From positions 558,001 to 622,000 of the forward strand of contig NZ_JADIKF010000039.1 in NCBI RefSeq assembly GCF_016904945.1: DNA of 64,000 bases, written 5' to 3'. This document shows, piece after piece, positions 17,337-26,709 of the stretch. Position 1 is the stretch's first letter, and each line of letters begins with the position of its first letter. A program made the translations under genes and the position numbers. The DNA is from Dyella mobilis. GTDB taxonomy: Bacteria > Pseudomonadota > Gammaproteobacteria > Xanthomonadales > Rhodanobacteraceae. The notes under the pieces are model-generated. The model was not told where the DNA came from. It did no database searches and saw nothing but the letters and a program-made list of their open reading frames with translations.

Positions 17337-17792
17337 CTAGTTCGGATCGGCCGTATTGGCTGGGCGCACCGCGAATTGCACGGGAAGGTGGCTGCGGTCG
17401 GCGAAGTCCAACGTGATTTCCACCTTGTCGCCGGGCTTGAGTACGCGATCGGGTTGCTCGAGCATCAGGTGATAGCCGGCCGGCGCAAGCATCGCTTTGC
17501 CTGTGGCGGAGATCGCCAGCTGGTTCACCGCGTGCATGCCGTTCATGCCGCCACTTTCCACGTCGCTTTCGTGCAGCATCACCGAAGCGTAGACGGCGCT
17601 ATGTGCGGAGACGAGCGTTGCGGCGGATGAACCTGCATTTTGCAAGGTGACGTAGCCGGCAGCAGGGAGCTTTGCCGGCAACAGGCGGATCCATGCATGA
17701 CTGGCGGTAACGTGATCGGCCTGGGCGGCATGAACCGCCCCCGCGGGAATGAGCCCGATCGCGAACGATGCAAGCAAGGATTGCCACTTCAT
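17337..17792 (-). CDS. periplasmic copper chaperone PCu(A)C
   Basis: A 151-residue exported protein with a cleavable signal peptide (AGAVHAAQA around residues 18-25). The copper-binding pattern of the family is visible: His74, Met86, then 21 residues to His108 and Met110 (HxM). PCuAC hands Cu(I) to Sco or directly to the CuA/CuB sites of cytochrome oxidase. Its ATG overlaps the Sco stop codon (ATGA), which fits the joint role of the two proteins. Confidence 0.92.
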   Translation of the reverse strand: MKWQSLLASFAIGLIPAGAVHAAQADHVTASHAWIRLLPAKLPAAGYVTLQNAGSSAATLVSAHSAVYASVMLHESDVESGGMNGMHAVNQLAISATGKAMLAPAGYHLMLEQPDRVLKPGDKVEITLDFADRSHLPVQFAVRPANTADPN

Positions 17793-18406
17793 GGTGCATG
17801 TCCCGGGCTCAGCAACAAATGCAGATCATGTACCAGCTTGTCTTGCGGATCGGTGGGCGTGGCCAACAGCCGCGCCTTGCCGGTATTGTCAAAGACATAG
17901 ATGCCGGAACTGTGGCTGACATCGTAGCTGCCGTCTGCCTTGCCCGGTTCGCGCGTGAATGCGGCGCGATAACGCTTGGTCAAGGCTTCGATATCCGATG
18001 GGGAACCGGTCAGGCCGACGGCGCGGGGATCGAATGCAGCCACGTAATCGTGCAGGACGGCAGGCGTATCGCGAGTTGGGTCGACACTGACGAACAGGAT
18101 GCGCACTCCGTCCGCCAGCGGCCCCAGTTTTTGCAACACCACGTGCAATTGCGCGAGTGTCAGCGGGCAGACGTCGGGGCAATGGGTGTAGCCGAAATAG
18201 AGCAGGGCGACCTTGCCGCGGTAGTCTGCGGCGGTAACAGTTTTGCCTTGATCGTCGGTCAGGCGGAAGGACAGGTCCGGCATGTGGCCGGAAATATCCG
18301 TCAACTGCCAAGGCGTCGATTCGCTTTGGTGGCAGGCGCTCAGCCAGCTGCTGGCCACGATCAGCATCGACAGGGCGGCCAGGCGGGCCAGATGCGACAG
18401 CTTCAT
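17789..18406 (-). CDS. SCO1/SenC family copper-binding lipoprotein
   Basis: A 205-residue thioredoxin-fold protein. The hydrophobic leader ends in LSAC25, a lipobox, so it is probably lipid-anchored on the periplasmic face. The copper ligands are Cys76 and Cys80 (THCPDVCP) and the His in DVSHSSGIYVF near residue 165. Sco proteins load or reduce the CuA site of cytochrome c oxidase. First gene of the Sco-PCuAC pair. The ATG at 18406 is preferred; sequence upstream lacks a signal peptide and reads into the divergent gene. Confidence 0.93.
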   Translation of the reverse strand: MKLSHLARLAALSMLIVASSWLSACHQSESTPWQLTDISGHMPDLSFRLTDDQGKTVTAADYRGKVALLYFGYTHCPDVCPLTLAQLHVVLQKLGPLADGVRILFVSVDPTRDTPAVLHDYVAAFDPRAVGLTGSPSDIEALTKRYRAAFTREPGKADGSYDVSHSSGIYVFDNTGKARLLATPTDPQDKLVHDLHLLLSPGHAP

Positions 18407-18485
18407 GCAAAAATCCCGAGGTGAACCCGTGCAGCATACGCCACGCGCTACCCGAAGCGCGCCTTCGTCAAAGGAAACGATCTCT

Positions 18486-18863
18486 ATGCGACAAATTGCC
18501 CGCACACGCGATGGCTTGCTGGTCGGCCTGGGAGGCGCCAGTGCCGTACTGCTAGGCGCTTTCGGTGCGCACGCCTTGCGCAACGTATTGGATGCCGCAC
18601 ACCGCGAGTTGTGGCATACGGCCGTGCAGTATCACTTCTGGCACGCGCTTGCGCTTGCACTTGCGGTGGGCTTTGGGCAAGGCCGGGCCGGGCGCATGGC
18701 AAAGTGGACGTTTGCACTCGGTGTGGTTTTGTTTTGCGGCAGCCTCTACGGCCTTGCACTTGGCGCGCCACGCTGGCTCGGTGCGGTAACGCCCTTGGGC
18801 GGCGTGGCATTTATCGTGGGCTGGGTGGCGCTTGGCCTGGCGTTGCGATCGCGTAGCGGTTGA
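18486..18863 (+). CDS. DUF423 family membrane protein
   Basis: A 125-residue inner membrane protein with four hydrophobic helices. Family signatures are GASAVLLGAFGAHAL (about 17-31) and the central WHTAVQYHFWHALALAL. Function is unknown across the family. It is divergent from the Sco gene, with 79 bases between the starts holding both promoters. The ATG fits the first conserved residues and follows an AAAGGAAA purine tract. Confidence 0.85.
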   Translation: MRQIARTRDGLLVGLGGASAVLLGAFGAHALRNVLDAAHRELWHTAVQYHFWHALALALAVGFGQGRAGRMAKWTFALGVVLFCGSLYGLALGAPRWLGAVTPLGGVAFIVGWVALGLALRSRSG

Positions 18864-18895
18864 TATCTGCCACGTTCCGTGACACGTGGCGGATA

Positions 18896-19087
18896 TCAGA
18901 TGTCTTCGTCGTCAGTGATCGGCTTGGGCTTGCCGGGTTTCAGCCGCCCGTTTTTGTGTAGCGCCTCGCGCAGGACATATTCGATTTGCGCGTTGACGCT
19001 CCGCAAATCGTCGTCGGCCCAGCGCTGCATGGCCTCCAGCACGGTTGCGCTGATGCGCAGCGGATAGGCTTTTTTTTCGGCCGCCAC
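18896..19087 (-). CDS. small Arc/ribbon-helix-helix-like protein
   Basis: A 63-residue protein with the shape of a ribbon-helix-helix DNA-binding unit: a short beta segment [14 protein letters not shown], then helices AMQRWADDD and [14 protein letters not shown], as in Arc. It begins with GTG, 7 bases after the SPFH gene stop, so it is probably expressed from the same promoter. The pairing suggests an autoregulator of the SPFH operon, with the upstream palindrome as a candidate operator; that link is inference. Confidence 0.78.
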   Translation of the reverse strand: MAAEKKAYPLRISATVLEAMQRWADDDLRSVNAQIEYVLREALHKNGRLKPGKPKPITDDEDI

Positions 19088-19094
19088 GTCGGAG

Positions 19095-19961
19095 TCAGCT
19101 ATACAGCGTGCCGGTATTGAGTACCGGCTGCGTGCCGCGTTCGCCGCACAACACCACCAGCAGGTTGCTGACCATGGCCGCCTTGCGTTCTTCGTCCAAC
19201 TCGATCACGCCCTGTGTGCGCAGTTTGTCCAGCGCCATGCCCACCATGCCCACGGCGCCTTCGACGATTCGCTCGCGCGCGGCCACGATGGCGCTGGCTT
19301 GCTGGCGTTGCAGCATGGCCTGGGCGATCTCTTGTGCATAGGCCAGGTGGCTGATGCGGGCTTCGGTCACCTGCACGCCGGCCTTGCCCAGGCGCGCCTG
19401 GATTTCATTGCGCAGGTGATCGTTGATTTCTTCGCCGTGGCTGCGCAACGACGGCTTGGCGTCGTCGTGCGCATCGTAAGGATAGCTTTGGGCCATCTGG
19501 CGCAACGCCGACTCGCTCTGGATGTGCACGAAATTTTCGTAATCGTCGACGCAGAACACTGCTTCGGCGGTATCCATCACTTGCCACACGATAACGGCGG
19601 CAATCTCGATGGGATTGCCGTCGCTGTCGTTGACTTTCAGCTTGCCGCTTTCGAAGTTGCGCACGCGCAGCGAGACGCGGCGACGGCTATAGAACGGATT
19701 GGTCCAGCGCAGGCCCTCGTGGCGGATCGTGCCGGCGTATTTGCCGAACAATTGCAGAACCAGCCCTTCGTTCGGCGCAACCTGGAAGAACCCCTTGGCC
19801 AGCCAGGCGGTAAATACGTGGATGAGCACGCCCCCCGCCGCCACGAAGAATGTTCCGGTGGCGGCACCCATCAGCTCGCCAACCAGGCCCAGCAGCGTGA
19901 GCAGCAGGCAGACGAGGATGAATGGAATACCGGCGATTGAAAATCCAGTGCGTTCGTTCAT
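19095..19961 (-). CDS. SPFH/band 7 domain protein
   Basis: A 288-residue protein with two N-terminal hydrophobic segments (about 9-30 and 38-58) and an SPFH domain from [20 protein letters not shown] onward. The domain includes [16 protein letters not shown] and VVIWQV-like strands, followed by a helical part with [31 protein letters not shown] proteins form large membrane-associated rings linked to membrane microdomains and protease control. It is the first gene of a two-gene unit with a ribbon-helix-helix partner. The start lies 22 bases from a perfect palindrome. Confidence 0.9.
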   Translation of the reverse strand: MNERTGFSIAGIPFILVCLLLTLLGLVGELMGAATGTFFVAAGGVLIHVFTAWLAKGFFQVAPNEGLVLQLFGKYAGTIRHEGLRWTNPFYSRRRVSLRVRNFESGKLKVNDSDGNPIEIAAVIVWQVMDTAEAVFCVDDYENFVHIQSESALRQMAQSYPYDAHDDAKPSLRSHGEEINDHLRNEIQARLGKAGVQVTEARISHLAYAQEIAQAMLQRQQASAIVAARERIVEGAVGMVGMALDKLRTQGVIELDEERKAAMVSNLLVVLCGERGTQPVLNTGTLYS

Positions 19962-19982
19962 GACGGAATCCTCCCGAGGTGC

Positions 19983-20011
19983 GCGAATTAGATATCAAAG
20001 TGATATCTAAT
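19983..20011. promoter_or_regulatory. perfect 13-bp inverted repeat, candidate operator
   Basis: GAATTAGATATCA (19983-19995) and TGATATCTAATTC (19999-20011) are exact reverse complements around AAG. The block is strikingly AT-rich for its surroundings and lies 22 bases upstream of the SPFH gene. Its size fits two dimers of a ribbon-helix-helix protein such as the one encoded in the same unit. Confidence 0.75.
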
Positions 20012-20420
20012 TCAAGTGCCCGGGCGGGCGGGAGTGGGGCGGCGATTCCGGGCGGCTCCACGTTCCACGTGTGGCGAGGGCGAGGGGGTGATCAGCCCCG
20101 CCGCGGATCATCGCGATTGACGACGGCTATTCGTTTGACCCCAGCCTCCTCTGCCGACGAGTCGGTGAACCGGGCGGCTTGCCACGATCGATTTCTACAT
20201 TGCCATCCGGACCGTTTGCGCGTCGAGCCAGGCACGGCAACTGCCCACGCGGCATCGCGCGCAAAGCACAGCACCAGCAATAGCGGAGCGATTCATCTGC
20301 ACCCGAATCTCTCCATCGGCGAGCTGGCGACAGGGTTGGCGAATACCTGCTTGGACTGTCGCCAATCTGCGGCGCGGCAACTTCCAGGCGTTAGAATGAC
20401 GCTTTTGTTGGAGACAAATA
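20012..20420. other. intergenic region upstream of purT
   Basis: About 400 bases without a convincing gene, between divergent SPFH and purT genes. It should contain both promoters. TAGAAT at 20392-20397 is a candidate -10 for purT, but no good -35 is seen. Short open frames on both strands lack ribosome binding sites and protein-like composition. Confidence 0.6.
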
Positions 20421-21602
20421 ATGAGGCCGTTCGGCACGCCGCATTCCGACCACGCCCTGAAAGTTCTGTTGCTTGGAGCGGGCGAACTCGGCAAGGAAGT
20501 CGCGATCGAATTGCAGCGCTATGCCGTCGAAGTAGTGGCCGTGGACCGCTATGGCGACGCGCCTGCCATGCAGGTCGCACATCGCAGTCACGTCATCGAC
20601 ATGCTGGATGGCGCTGCGCTGCGAGCCTTGATCGAACGGGAAAACCCCGACCTTGTCGTGCCGGAAATCGAAGCCATCCATACCCCGACGCTGATGGAGC
20701 TGGAACAGTCCGGGGTACGCGTCATTCCTACCGCGCGGGCTGCCTGGCTGACCATGGACCGGGAGGGCATTCGCCGGCTCGCCGCCGAAGAGCTCGGCTT
20801 GCCTACCTCGCCTTACCGCTTCTGCGATAGCGAGCAGGATTATCGGGAGGCGGTAGCCGCCATCGGCTATCCCTTCGTGATCAAGCCGGTGATGAGTTCG
20901 TCCGGCAAGGGACAGAGCGTCGTGCGCGATGCCTCGGGCCTGGAGGCGGCATGGGAATACGCCCAGTCGGGCGGGCGTGCTGGCAAGGGGCGGGTGATTG
21001 TCGAAGGCTTCGTGCCGTTCGATTACGAGATCACGCTGCTCACCGTCAGGCACAAAGACGGCACCGCTTTTTGCGCGCCGATCGGGCATCGCCAGGAAGA
21101 TGGCGATTACCGCGAATCCTGGCAACCGCAGCCGATGAGTACCGCGGCGCTGGCAGAAGCGCAGCGACAGGCCGAGGCGATTACCCGGGCACTGGGTGGC
21201 TGGGGCGTGTTTGGCGTGGAGTTTTTCGTGAAGGGCGACGGGGTGATTTTTTCCGAAGTCAGCCCGCGTCCGCACGATACCGGACTGGTGACTTTGATTT
21301 CGCAGGAGCTATCGGAGTTTGCCTTGCACGTTCGCGCCATTCTGGGTTTGCCGATTCCGGTGATTCATCAGAACGGCCCGTCGGCATCGTGTGCCGTATT
21401 GGTGGAAGGCGAAGGACGGGCACCGCGCTATCACGGCATTGCCGATGCGCTGGCCGAACCGGATACGCAACTGCGCATCTTCGGCAAGCCGGAAGTGAAA
21501 GGGCGCCGTCGCATGGCGGTAACCTTGGCGCGCGATACGGATATCGAGGCGGCAAAGGCCAAGGCGATTCGCGCCGCCAACGCCATTCGCACGGAAATAT
21601 AA
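20421..21602 (+). CDS. purT: formate-dependent GAR transformylase (PurT)
   Basis: A 393-residue ATP-grasp enzyme that makes formylglycinamide ribonucleotide from GAR, formate and ATP in purine synthesis. The N-terminal Rossmann-like part shows [17 protein letters not shown] (14-30). The ATP-grasp part has [18 protein letters not shown] and [21 protein letters not shown], all typical of PurT. Length matches E. coli PurT (392). GGAGACAAAT precedes the ATG. The next gene starts 70 bases downstream on the same strand. Confidence 0.96.
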   Translation: MRPFGTPHSDHALKVLLLGAGELGKEVAIELQRYAVEVVAVDRYGDAPAMQVAHRSHVIDMLDGAALRALIERENPDLVVPEIEAIHTPTLMELEQSGVRVIPTARAAWLTMDREGIRRLAAEELGLPTSPYRFCDSEQDYREAVAAIGYPFVIKPVMSSSGKGQSVVRDASGLEAAWEYAQSGGRAGKGRVIVEGFVPFDYEITLLTVRHKDGTAFCAPIGHRQEDGDYRESWQPQPMSTAALAEAQRQAEAITRALGGWGVFGVEFFVKGDGVIFSEVSPRPHDTGLVTLISQELSEFALHVRAILGLPIPVIHQNGPSASCAVLVEGEGRAPRYHGIADALAEPDTQLRIFGKPEVKGRRRMAVTLARDTDIEAAKAKAIRAANAIRTEI

Positions 21603-21672
21603 GATCGACTGACGTCAACCCGCCTCCTTACCCTGACAGGATCAGGGGGCAACGCGCAAACGGAGAGAAAGG

Positions 21673-23187
21673 ATGGAATCGACGGGCTTTTCGCACTGGC
21701 TGGTGGTGTTGGTGGAAACCTTCGCCCTGTTGTTCGTGATGCTGTTGGCGATCGCCATCCTGGTCGTCCTGGTCATGTGGGTGGTGGATCGCAACCAGAC
21801 GCACAACTCGGTGCTGCGCAATTTCCCGGTGATCGGGCATTTCCGCTACTGGTTTCTGCACCTGGGCGAATTCTTTCGCCAGTACTTGTATTCCAGCGAC
21901 CGTGAAGAACTGCCATTCAACCGTGCGCAACGGATGTGGGTCTATCGCGCGGCGAAGAACTCGGAAAACACCAACGCCTTTGGCTCCACCCGCGATCTGC
22001 GCGGCGAGGGTGTGCCGTTCTTCGTCAATGCGGCGTTTCCTTCGCTGGGCGACCATCACGTCACGCCCAAGCCGGTGCGCATCGGTCCGTATGCGCGCGA
22101 GCCGTACGATCACGCCGCGTTCTTCAATATTTCCGCGATGAGTTTCGGTGCGCTGTCGGCACCGGCGGTGCGGGCACTGTCGATCGGCGCAGCCAAGGCC
22201 GGCATCTGGATGGACACGGGAGAGGGCGGCTTGGCGCCGTATCACCTCGAAGGCGGTTGCGACATCGTGTTCGAAATCGGTACCGCCAAATACGGGGTGC
22301 GCACCCCGGACGGCAAGCTGGACGACGACAAATTGCTGGCGATCTGCGCGCACAAGCAGGTAAAGATGGTGAGCATCAAGCTCGGCCAAGGCGCCAAGCC
22401 GGGCATGGGCGGCTTGTTGCCCGCCGCCAAGGTAACGCCGGAGATTGCCGAGATCCGCGGCATTCCGGTGGGGCAGGATTCGCAAAGCCCGAACCGTCAC
22501 CTGGATATCGCCAACGTATCGCAGCTGATGGATGCCATTGCGCACATCCGTCGCCTCACGGGAAAGCCGACCGGATTCAAGGCCGTGTTCGGCGACCTGC
22601 AGTGGATCGAGCAGCTGTGCGACGAAGTCGACAAGCGCGGTATCGAAAGCGCGCCGGATTTCATCATTGTCGACGGTTCGGAAGGCGGCACCGGTGCGGC
22701 GCCGCAAACGCTGATGGAAGGTGTCGGCCTGCCTTTGCACGAAGCACTGCCTGCACTGGTCAATACGCTGATCGAAAAGGGCATGCGCGATCGGATCAAA
22801 GTGATCTGTTCGGGTAAGCGCATTACCGCTTATGACGTGGCGTGGGCTTTGTCCATGGGCGCTGATTTCGTCAATTCCGCACGCGGTTTCATGTTGGCGC
22901 TAGGCTGCATCCAGTCATTGCAGTGCAATCGCAATACCTGCCCAACCGGCATCACCACGCAAAATCCGCGCTTGCAACGCGGCCTGGTGGTAACCGACAA
23001 GAGCGAACGAGTGGCGCATTACGCCAAGAACGTGATGCACGAAGTAGGCATCATTGCGCACAGCTGCGGCGTGGACGATCCGCGCGAACTCGATCGCACG
23101 CATTGTCGCGTGGTGGGCGACGACGGCATTTCGGTGCCGTTGATCAAGCTGTTTCCGTATCCGTCGGCGACTGAGCAGAAAGCGTGA
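21673..23187 (+). CDS. FMN-binding glutamate synthase-like membrane protein
   Basis: A 504-residue protein with an N-terminal membrane helix (about 14-40) followed by a glutamate synthase-type FMN barrel. Recognisable stretches are NISAMSFGALSAPAVRAL, GEGGLAPYH, KLGQGAKPGMGG, IIVDGSEGGTGAAP and the Cys-rich CIQSLQCNRNTCPTGI, which in GltB ligates an iron-sulfur cluster. It lacks the glutaminase domain of true GltB, so it is a stand-alone homologue of unproven substrate and partner. A clear terminator follows after 68 bases. Confidence 0.88.
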   Translation: MESTGFSHWLVVLVETFALLFVMLLAIAILVVLVMWVVDRNQTHNSVLRNFPVIGHFRYWFLHLGEFFRQYLYSSDREELPFNRAQRMWVYRAAKNSENTNAFGSTRDLRGEGVPFFVNAAFPSLGDHHVTPKPVRIGPYAREPYDHAAFFNISAMSFGALSAPAVRALSIGAAKAGIWMDTGEGGLAPYHLEGGCDIVFEIGTAKYGVRTPDGKLDDDKLLAICAHKQVKMVSIKLGQGAKPGMGGLLPAAKVTPEIAEIRGIPVGQDSQSPNRHLDIANVSQLMDAIAHIRRLTGKPTGFKAVFGDLQWIEQLCDEVDKRGIESAPDFIIVDGSEGGTGAAPQTLMEGVGLPLHEALPALVNTLIEKGMRDRIKVICSGKRITAYDVAWALSMGADFVNSARGFMLALGCIQSLQCNRNTCPTGITTQNPRLQRGLVVTDKSERVAHYAKNVMHEVGIIAHSCGVDDPRELDRTHCRVVGDDGISVPLIKLFPYPSATEQKA

Positions 23188-23255
23188 CTTTTTGGCGGTT
23201 TTTCCAAGTCCTGGCGAGCTTGGATGCCGTGAGCCGTTGACGGCTTTGGGCAGAC

Positions 23256-23295
23256 CGGCGACTCCGTGGGGTGATCCGGAGTCGCCGTTGCTTTT
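23256..23295 (+). terminator. rho-independent terminator
   Basis: CGGCGACTCCG (23256-23266) pairs with CGGAGTCGCCG (23277-23287), followed by TTGCTTTT. It lies between the glutamate synthase-like gene and the convergent bpt gene. Confidence 0.85.
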
Positions 23296-23376
23296 GATCC
23301 CGAACAGAAGCCCTGCCGTCACCGAAGGCGTCGGCCGCACGGGCTTTGCCACCTCTGGACTGATCGCGTTTCAACC

Positions 23377-24090
23377 TCAATGATTGCCGGGCAGATTCAC
23401 CCAGCCGTCGATCGTGCGTATCTGCAGCGGCTTGAAACGCCGCTTGTAGTCCATCTTCGGGTGGTCTTCGATCCAGAAACCCAGATAGACCCACGGAATG
23501 CCGCGCCGCCGTGCCAGTTCCACTTGCTGCAGGATGGCGAAGGTACCCAGGCTGCGATCTTTTTCATCGGGGTCGTAAAACGTATAGACCGCCGAAATGC
23601 CGGTCGCGCAGATATCGGTGACGGCCACCGCCAGCAGCCGGTCGCCCCGGTGCAGTTCCAGGAATACGGTCGGACTCCACGGTGCGGTGAGAAAGCGCCG
23701 GAAGTCGCTGGCCTCGGCATCGTCCATGCCGCCGCCGGGATGACGGGTGCGCAGGTAGCGCGAATAAAGCGCGTGGCGCTCGCTGTTGTAGCCGGCCATG
23801 CGTTCGCTGATGGTCAAGTCCGCGTTGCGTTTCAGGCAACGGCGCTGCGCTCGGTCCGGTTTGAAGTTCGCCACGTCGATGCGGCAGGGCGTGCAGGCGT
23901 GGCAACTGGGGCAATGCGGGAAATACAGATGGCCGCCCGCGCGACGGAAGCCGTGATCCAGCGCCGCGCCATACAAACGGTCCAACTGCGGGGCGGCCGG
24001 GTCGATCACCAGGTTCTGTGCCGTGCGCCCGGCAAAGTAGCCGCAGGCGTGCGGCAGGGTTTGGAACAGGCGGACGTGATCGGAGCGCAT
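23377..24090 (-). CDS. bpt: aspartate/glutamate leucyltransferase (Bpt)
   Basis: A 237-residue N-end rule transferase that attaches Leu from Leu-tRNA to N-terminal Asp or Glu and so marks proteins for ClpS/ClpAP. The N-terminal domain has the Cys motif FPHCPSCHACTPCRID (near 58-73), followed by the GNAT-like C-terminal domain with SAVYTFYDPDEKDRSLGTFAIL. The family is also annotated arginyltransferase (Ate); Bpt fits bacteria with this length and motif. It ends near a terminator and lies 43 bases after the upstream small membrane protein gene. Confidence 0.92.
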   Translation of the reverse strand: MRSDHVRLFQTLPHACGYFAGRTAQNLVIDPAAPQLDRLYGAALDHGFRRAGGHLYFPHCPSCHACTPCRIDVANFKPDRAQRRCLKRNADLTISERMAGYNSERHALYSRYLRTRHPGGGMDDAEASDFRRFLTAPWSPTVFLELHRGDRLLAVAVTDICATGISAVYTFYDPDEKDRSLGTFAILQQVELARRRGIPWVYLGFWIEDHPKMDYKRRFKPLQIRTIDGWVNLPGNH

Positions 24091-24133
24091 GGGATGATTC
24101 TATGACCGCCGCGGGTCGCCGTGGCAAGCGCTT

Positions 24134-24532
24134 TTAAACGATGTGCAGGTAATGCAGCGCCAGCACCATGAATACGCCCAGGATGGCCAGCAGCACGATC
24201 CGTCTTACCCGGGCCACGGTGTGCGTGCGGCGGGTGTAGACGGACTGGGCAGGGTTGCGCATGGCCGCCAGTTCCTCGCCGTGGCGCACCATCGGTTCGA
24301 TACCGAGCTGGCGCAATAATTCGCGCCCCCTGGTGTAATCGTCTGCGTGGCTGATCCAGACCTGCGGCCAGCCGTCGCGATTCTCGTTGCGCTGCGAATA
24401 GCTGAAACGCTGGTAGCTGGGGCGGTTCCAGTTGGACCGGTTGGTAATCGTGGTCTCGACCCCGTTTTCGGCCATGTAGGCCGCGACGCGATCGATGTTT
24501 TCCTGACGGGGTGAGGTATAGAGCAAGCGCAT
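24134..24532 (-). CDS. pathogenicity-like small membrane protein
   Basis: A 132-residue protein with an N-terminal DUF2007-like fold (MRLLYTSPRQENIDRVAAYMAENGVE, then TTITNRSN), which recalls PII-like signal proteins, and one C-terminal membrane helix (about 110-130). Xanthomonads carry similar proteins labelled pathogenicity-like, with no proven role. The tail-anchored arrangement would leave the folded part in the cytoplasm. It may be co-transcribed with bpt, 43 bases downstream. Confidence 0.7.
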   Translation of the reverse strand: MRLLYTSPRQENIDRVAAYMAENGVETTITNRSNWNRPSYQRFSYSQRNENRDGWPQVWISHADDYTRGRELLRQLGIEPMVRHGEELAAMRNPAQSVYTRRTHTVARVRRIVLLAILGVFMVLALHYLHIV

Positions 24533-24584
24533 GACGCAAGTTTAGCAGGCGGCAGCGGGGTCGCCTGCCAGGTAGCGGGGCGGT

Positions 24585-25454
24585 TTAGCCTTCTGCGCGC
24601 AGCCGGATCAGGCCTTCCTGCGCGGTCGAGGCAACCAGCTGGCCGTCACGGCTGAAAATCTGTCCGCGTGCCAGCCCTCGTGCACCCTGGGCAGTGGGGC
24701 TGTCGAACGAATAAAGCAGCCACTCGTCGACCCGGAATGGGCGATGGAACCACAGCGCGTGGTCCAGGCTTGCCATCTGGATATTGTGGGTGAGATAGGA
24801 AATGCCGTGCGGCAGGGTGGCCGTGCCGATCAGATGGAAGTCTGAGGCGTAGGCCAGCAGGGCGCGGTGCAATACGTCCGAATCGCCCACCGGCGCGGTA
24901 ATGCGAAACCAGATGTGCTGGATCGGCGGGCGCTTGGGTGGATGGATCTCGTCGCGCGGCCAGACCTGGCGGAACTCGAACGGGCCGTCGGTGCCCAGCC
25001 AGCGTTGCAACTTGACCGGCAGGCGGGCCAGTTCTTCCCGCGGTACCCGATGCATCGGCTCCAGGTCTTCCGGCGCGGGCACTTCCGGCATGGAGGACTG
25101 GTGCTCCACGCCCTTTTCGGGAACCTGGAACGAAATGGCGCCGTTGAGGATCGGCTGGCCGTGCTGGATCGCCACCACCCGGCGGGCGGAGAACGAACCG
25201 CCGTCGCGGGCCCGCTCGACGTTGTAGACGATGGGGGCGTCGATATCGCCGGCGCGCAGGAAATAGGCGTGCAGCGAATGCGCCTCGCGCGAAGGGTCCA
25301 CCGTCTGCTGGGCCGCCGACAGCGCCTGCCCCAATACCTGCCCGCCAAAAACGAAACGCGTGCCGATGTCCCGGCTCTGGCCGCGGAAGAGGTTGTCTTC
25401 CAGCCTTTCGAGCTGCAGCAGCTCGACCAGTTCTTTGACGTGCGCGTCACGCAT
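24585..25454 (-). CDS. tesB: acyl-CoA thioesterase II
   Basis: A 289-residue double-hotdog thioesterase that hydrolyses acyl-CoA to free acid and CoA. The first hotdog has RFVFGGQVLGQALSAA and SLHAYFLRAGD; the second has LHRALLAYASDFHLIGT and MASLDHALWFHRPFRVDEW, where the conserved Asp lies. Length is close to E. coli TesB (286). Cytosolic. It starts 47 bases after the amidase gene stop on the same strand. The ATG at 25454 is chosen because the upstream frame lacks family similarity. Confidence 0.94.
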   Translation of the reverse strand: MRDAHVKELVELLQLERLEDNLFRGQSRDIGTRFVFGGQVLGQALSAAQQTVDPSREAHSLHAYFLRAGDIDAPIVYNVERARDGGSFSARRVVAIQHGQPILNGAISFQVPEKGVEHQSSMPEVPAPEDLEPMHRVPREELARLPVKLQRWLGTDGPFEFRQVWPRDEIHPPKRPPIQHIWFRITAPVGDSDVLHRALLAYASDFHLIGTATLPHGISYLTHNIQMASLDHALWFHRPFRVDEWLLYSFDSPTAQGARGLARGQIFSRDGQLVASTAQEGLIRLRAEG

Positions 25455-25501
25455 GCGGCCAACCCCTGAACGTAATGAAGGGGAATTATAGCGGGCGGCG
25501 C

Positions 25502-26068
25502 TCAGTGCTCCGCGTCGATCCGCTTCAGCCCGCTTCCGGCCATCACCTCGGCCCATGGAAACATCGGGCCGGGATCGAGCTTGCGCCTTACCTCCCCGGT
25601 CGGGTCGTCGCTGGCGGGAACGAGGGCCGTATCCAGGTCTTCGTGACCGGCGATCTGGTGCAGGTGGGGGAATTCCATGCGCAGTTGCGCCAGCAGGGTG
25701 CGCAGCGATGCCATCTGCTTGGCCGTGTAGGGCTGGGTCATGGTCTGCCGACGCGAGTCGAACCAGAGCGGATAACGCCCTTCGTTGACCAGTTCGATGC
25801 CGATCGACTGCGGGTTGTAGCCGCGTACGTGGTGGGCTACGCGGGTGCCCGGCACGTAGCGGTAAACCGATCCGTCCCGGTCGATGTAATAGTGCCCGCT
25901 GTTGCCCGTGCCGCTGTCGTACAGCACTTTCTCCCCGTACTCGCGCGTGGTGGCCAGGTCGGGCAGTTCAGTGCAATGGATCACTACCAGTGTCACGGCA
26001 TCGACGGGGCGTTCGGGCAGCTTGGTGACGTAAGGCAGGGGTTGGTCGTGGATGGTCAGCATCGACAT
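25502..26068 (-). CDS. N-acetylmuramoyl-L-alanine amidase (Amidase_2)
   Basis: A 188-residue zinc amidase of the AmpD type. VVIHCTE supplies the first zinc His. The GHYYIDRDGSVYRYVPGTRVAHHV block is typical of the family, and the RRKLDPGP end supplies the last ligand and the Lys/Asp pair. There is no signal peptide, which suggests a cytosolic role in cell-wall recycling or degradation. ATG 26062 is an equal alternative start. Substrate (anhydro-muropeptide or other) is not readable here. Confidence 0.88.
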   Translation of the reverse strand: MSMLTIHDQPLPYVTKLPERPVDAVTLVVIHCTELPDLATTREYGEKVLYDSGTGNSGHYYIDRDGSVYRYVPGTRVAHHVRGYNPQSIGIELVNEGRYPLWFDSRRQTMTQPYTAKQMASLRTLLAQLRMEFPHLHQIAGHEDLDTALVPASDDPTGEVRRKLDPGPMFPWAEVMAGSGLKRIDAEH

Positions 26069-26181
26069 GCAGCCAGTGTTGCACAACTGCAATCCGTGCA
26101 CGTTCCTGGCGGCAGTATGAGCCTGTCCCTACGTCAACAGGGCTATCATTCGCGATCTGTTGCAGGCCTTCGGAGACGCTC

Positions 26182-26709
26182 ATGCCCGGACACGTCATAC
26201 TTTCTCACGGCTCGGATGCCGGTCCGGATGCCACCAAGGTCAGCGCGCTGGCGAAAATCGCCGAGTCCTTGGGCTGGACCACCGAGCGCCCCGATTACCG
26301 CGCCGACGACGCGCAGGGTCATGCCGGCTCGGTGGAGCCGCGCATTGCGCGGCTGCATGCGCGGATTGTCGCCAGCAACGTGCCGCCGGTCCTGGTCGGG
26401 TCGAGCATGGGGGCCTTTGTCTCCGCCCTGGCCTCGTTGGAACAACCGGTTGCCGGGCTGTTCCTGATGGCCACGCCGCCCCTGATTCCCGACTGCGACC
26501 TGGCGCTGGACATACGGGAGGACGTACCGGCGCTGCTGATCCACGGCTGGCAGGACGACATCTGTCCGCTGGACGAGGTATACGAATTCGCCCGCCGCCG
26601 CTCCCTGCCGCTGCTGGTGCTCGACGACGATCATCGCCTTGGCGCACACCTGGATGAACTCGGCCGGCAATTCGGCTTTTTCCTGGAACAACTGGCGAAG
26701 CACGCTTGA
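26182..26709 (+). CDS. small alpha/beta hydrolase
   Basis: A 175-residue single-domain alpha/beta hydrolase without cap. It has an oxyanion HGS near residue 9, the nucleophile elbow GSSMG with Ser75, LIHGWQDDICP as the acid segment and DDDHRLG as the His segment. It resembles the minimal dienelactone-hydrolase/YqiA type. Its stop overlaps the TTG start of rlmKL, so the two are coupled. It is divergent from the amidase gene. Substrate unknown. Confidence 0.82.
   Translation: MPGHVILSHGSDAGPDATKVSALAKIAESLGWTTERPDYRADDAQGHAGSVEPRIARLHARIVASNVPPVLVGSSMGAFVSALASLEQPVAGLFLMATPPLIPDCDLALDIREDVPALLIHGWQDDICPLDEVYEFARRRSLPLLVLDDDHRLGAHLDELGRQFGFFLEQLAKHA

Noticed and set aside
20092..20280. 62-residue minus-strand frame before purT
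   Set aside because: Arg/Trp-rich sequence without a ribosome binding site; not supported as a gene.
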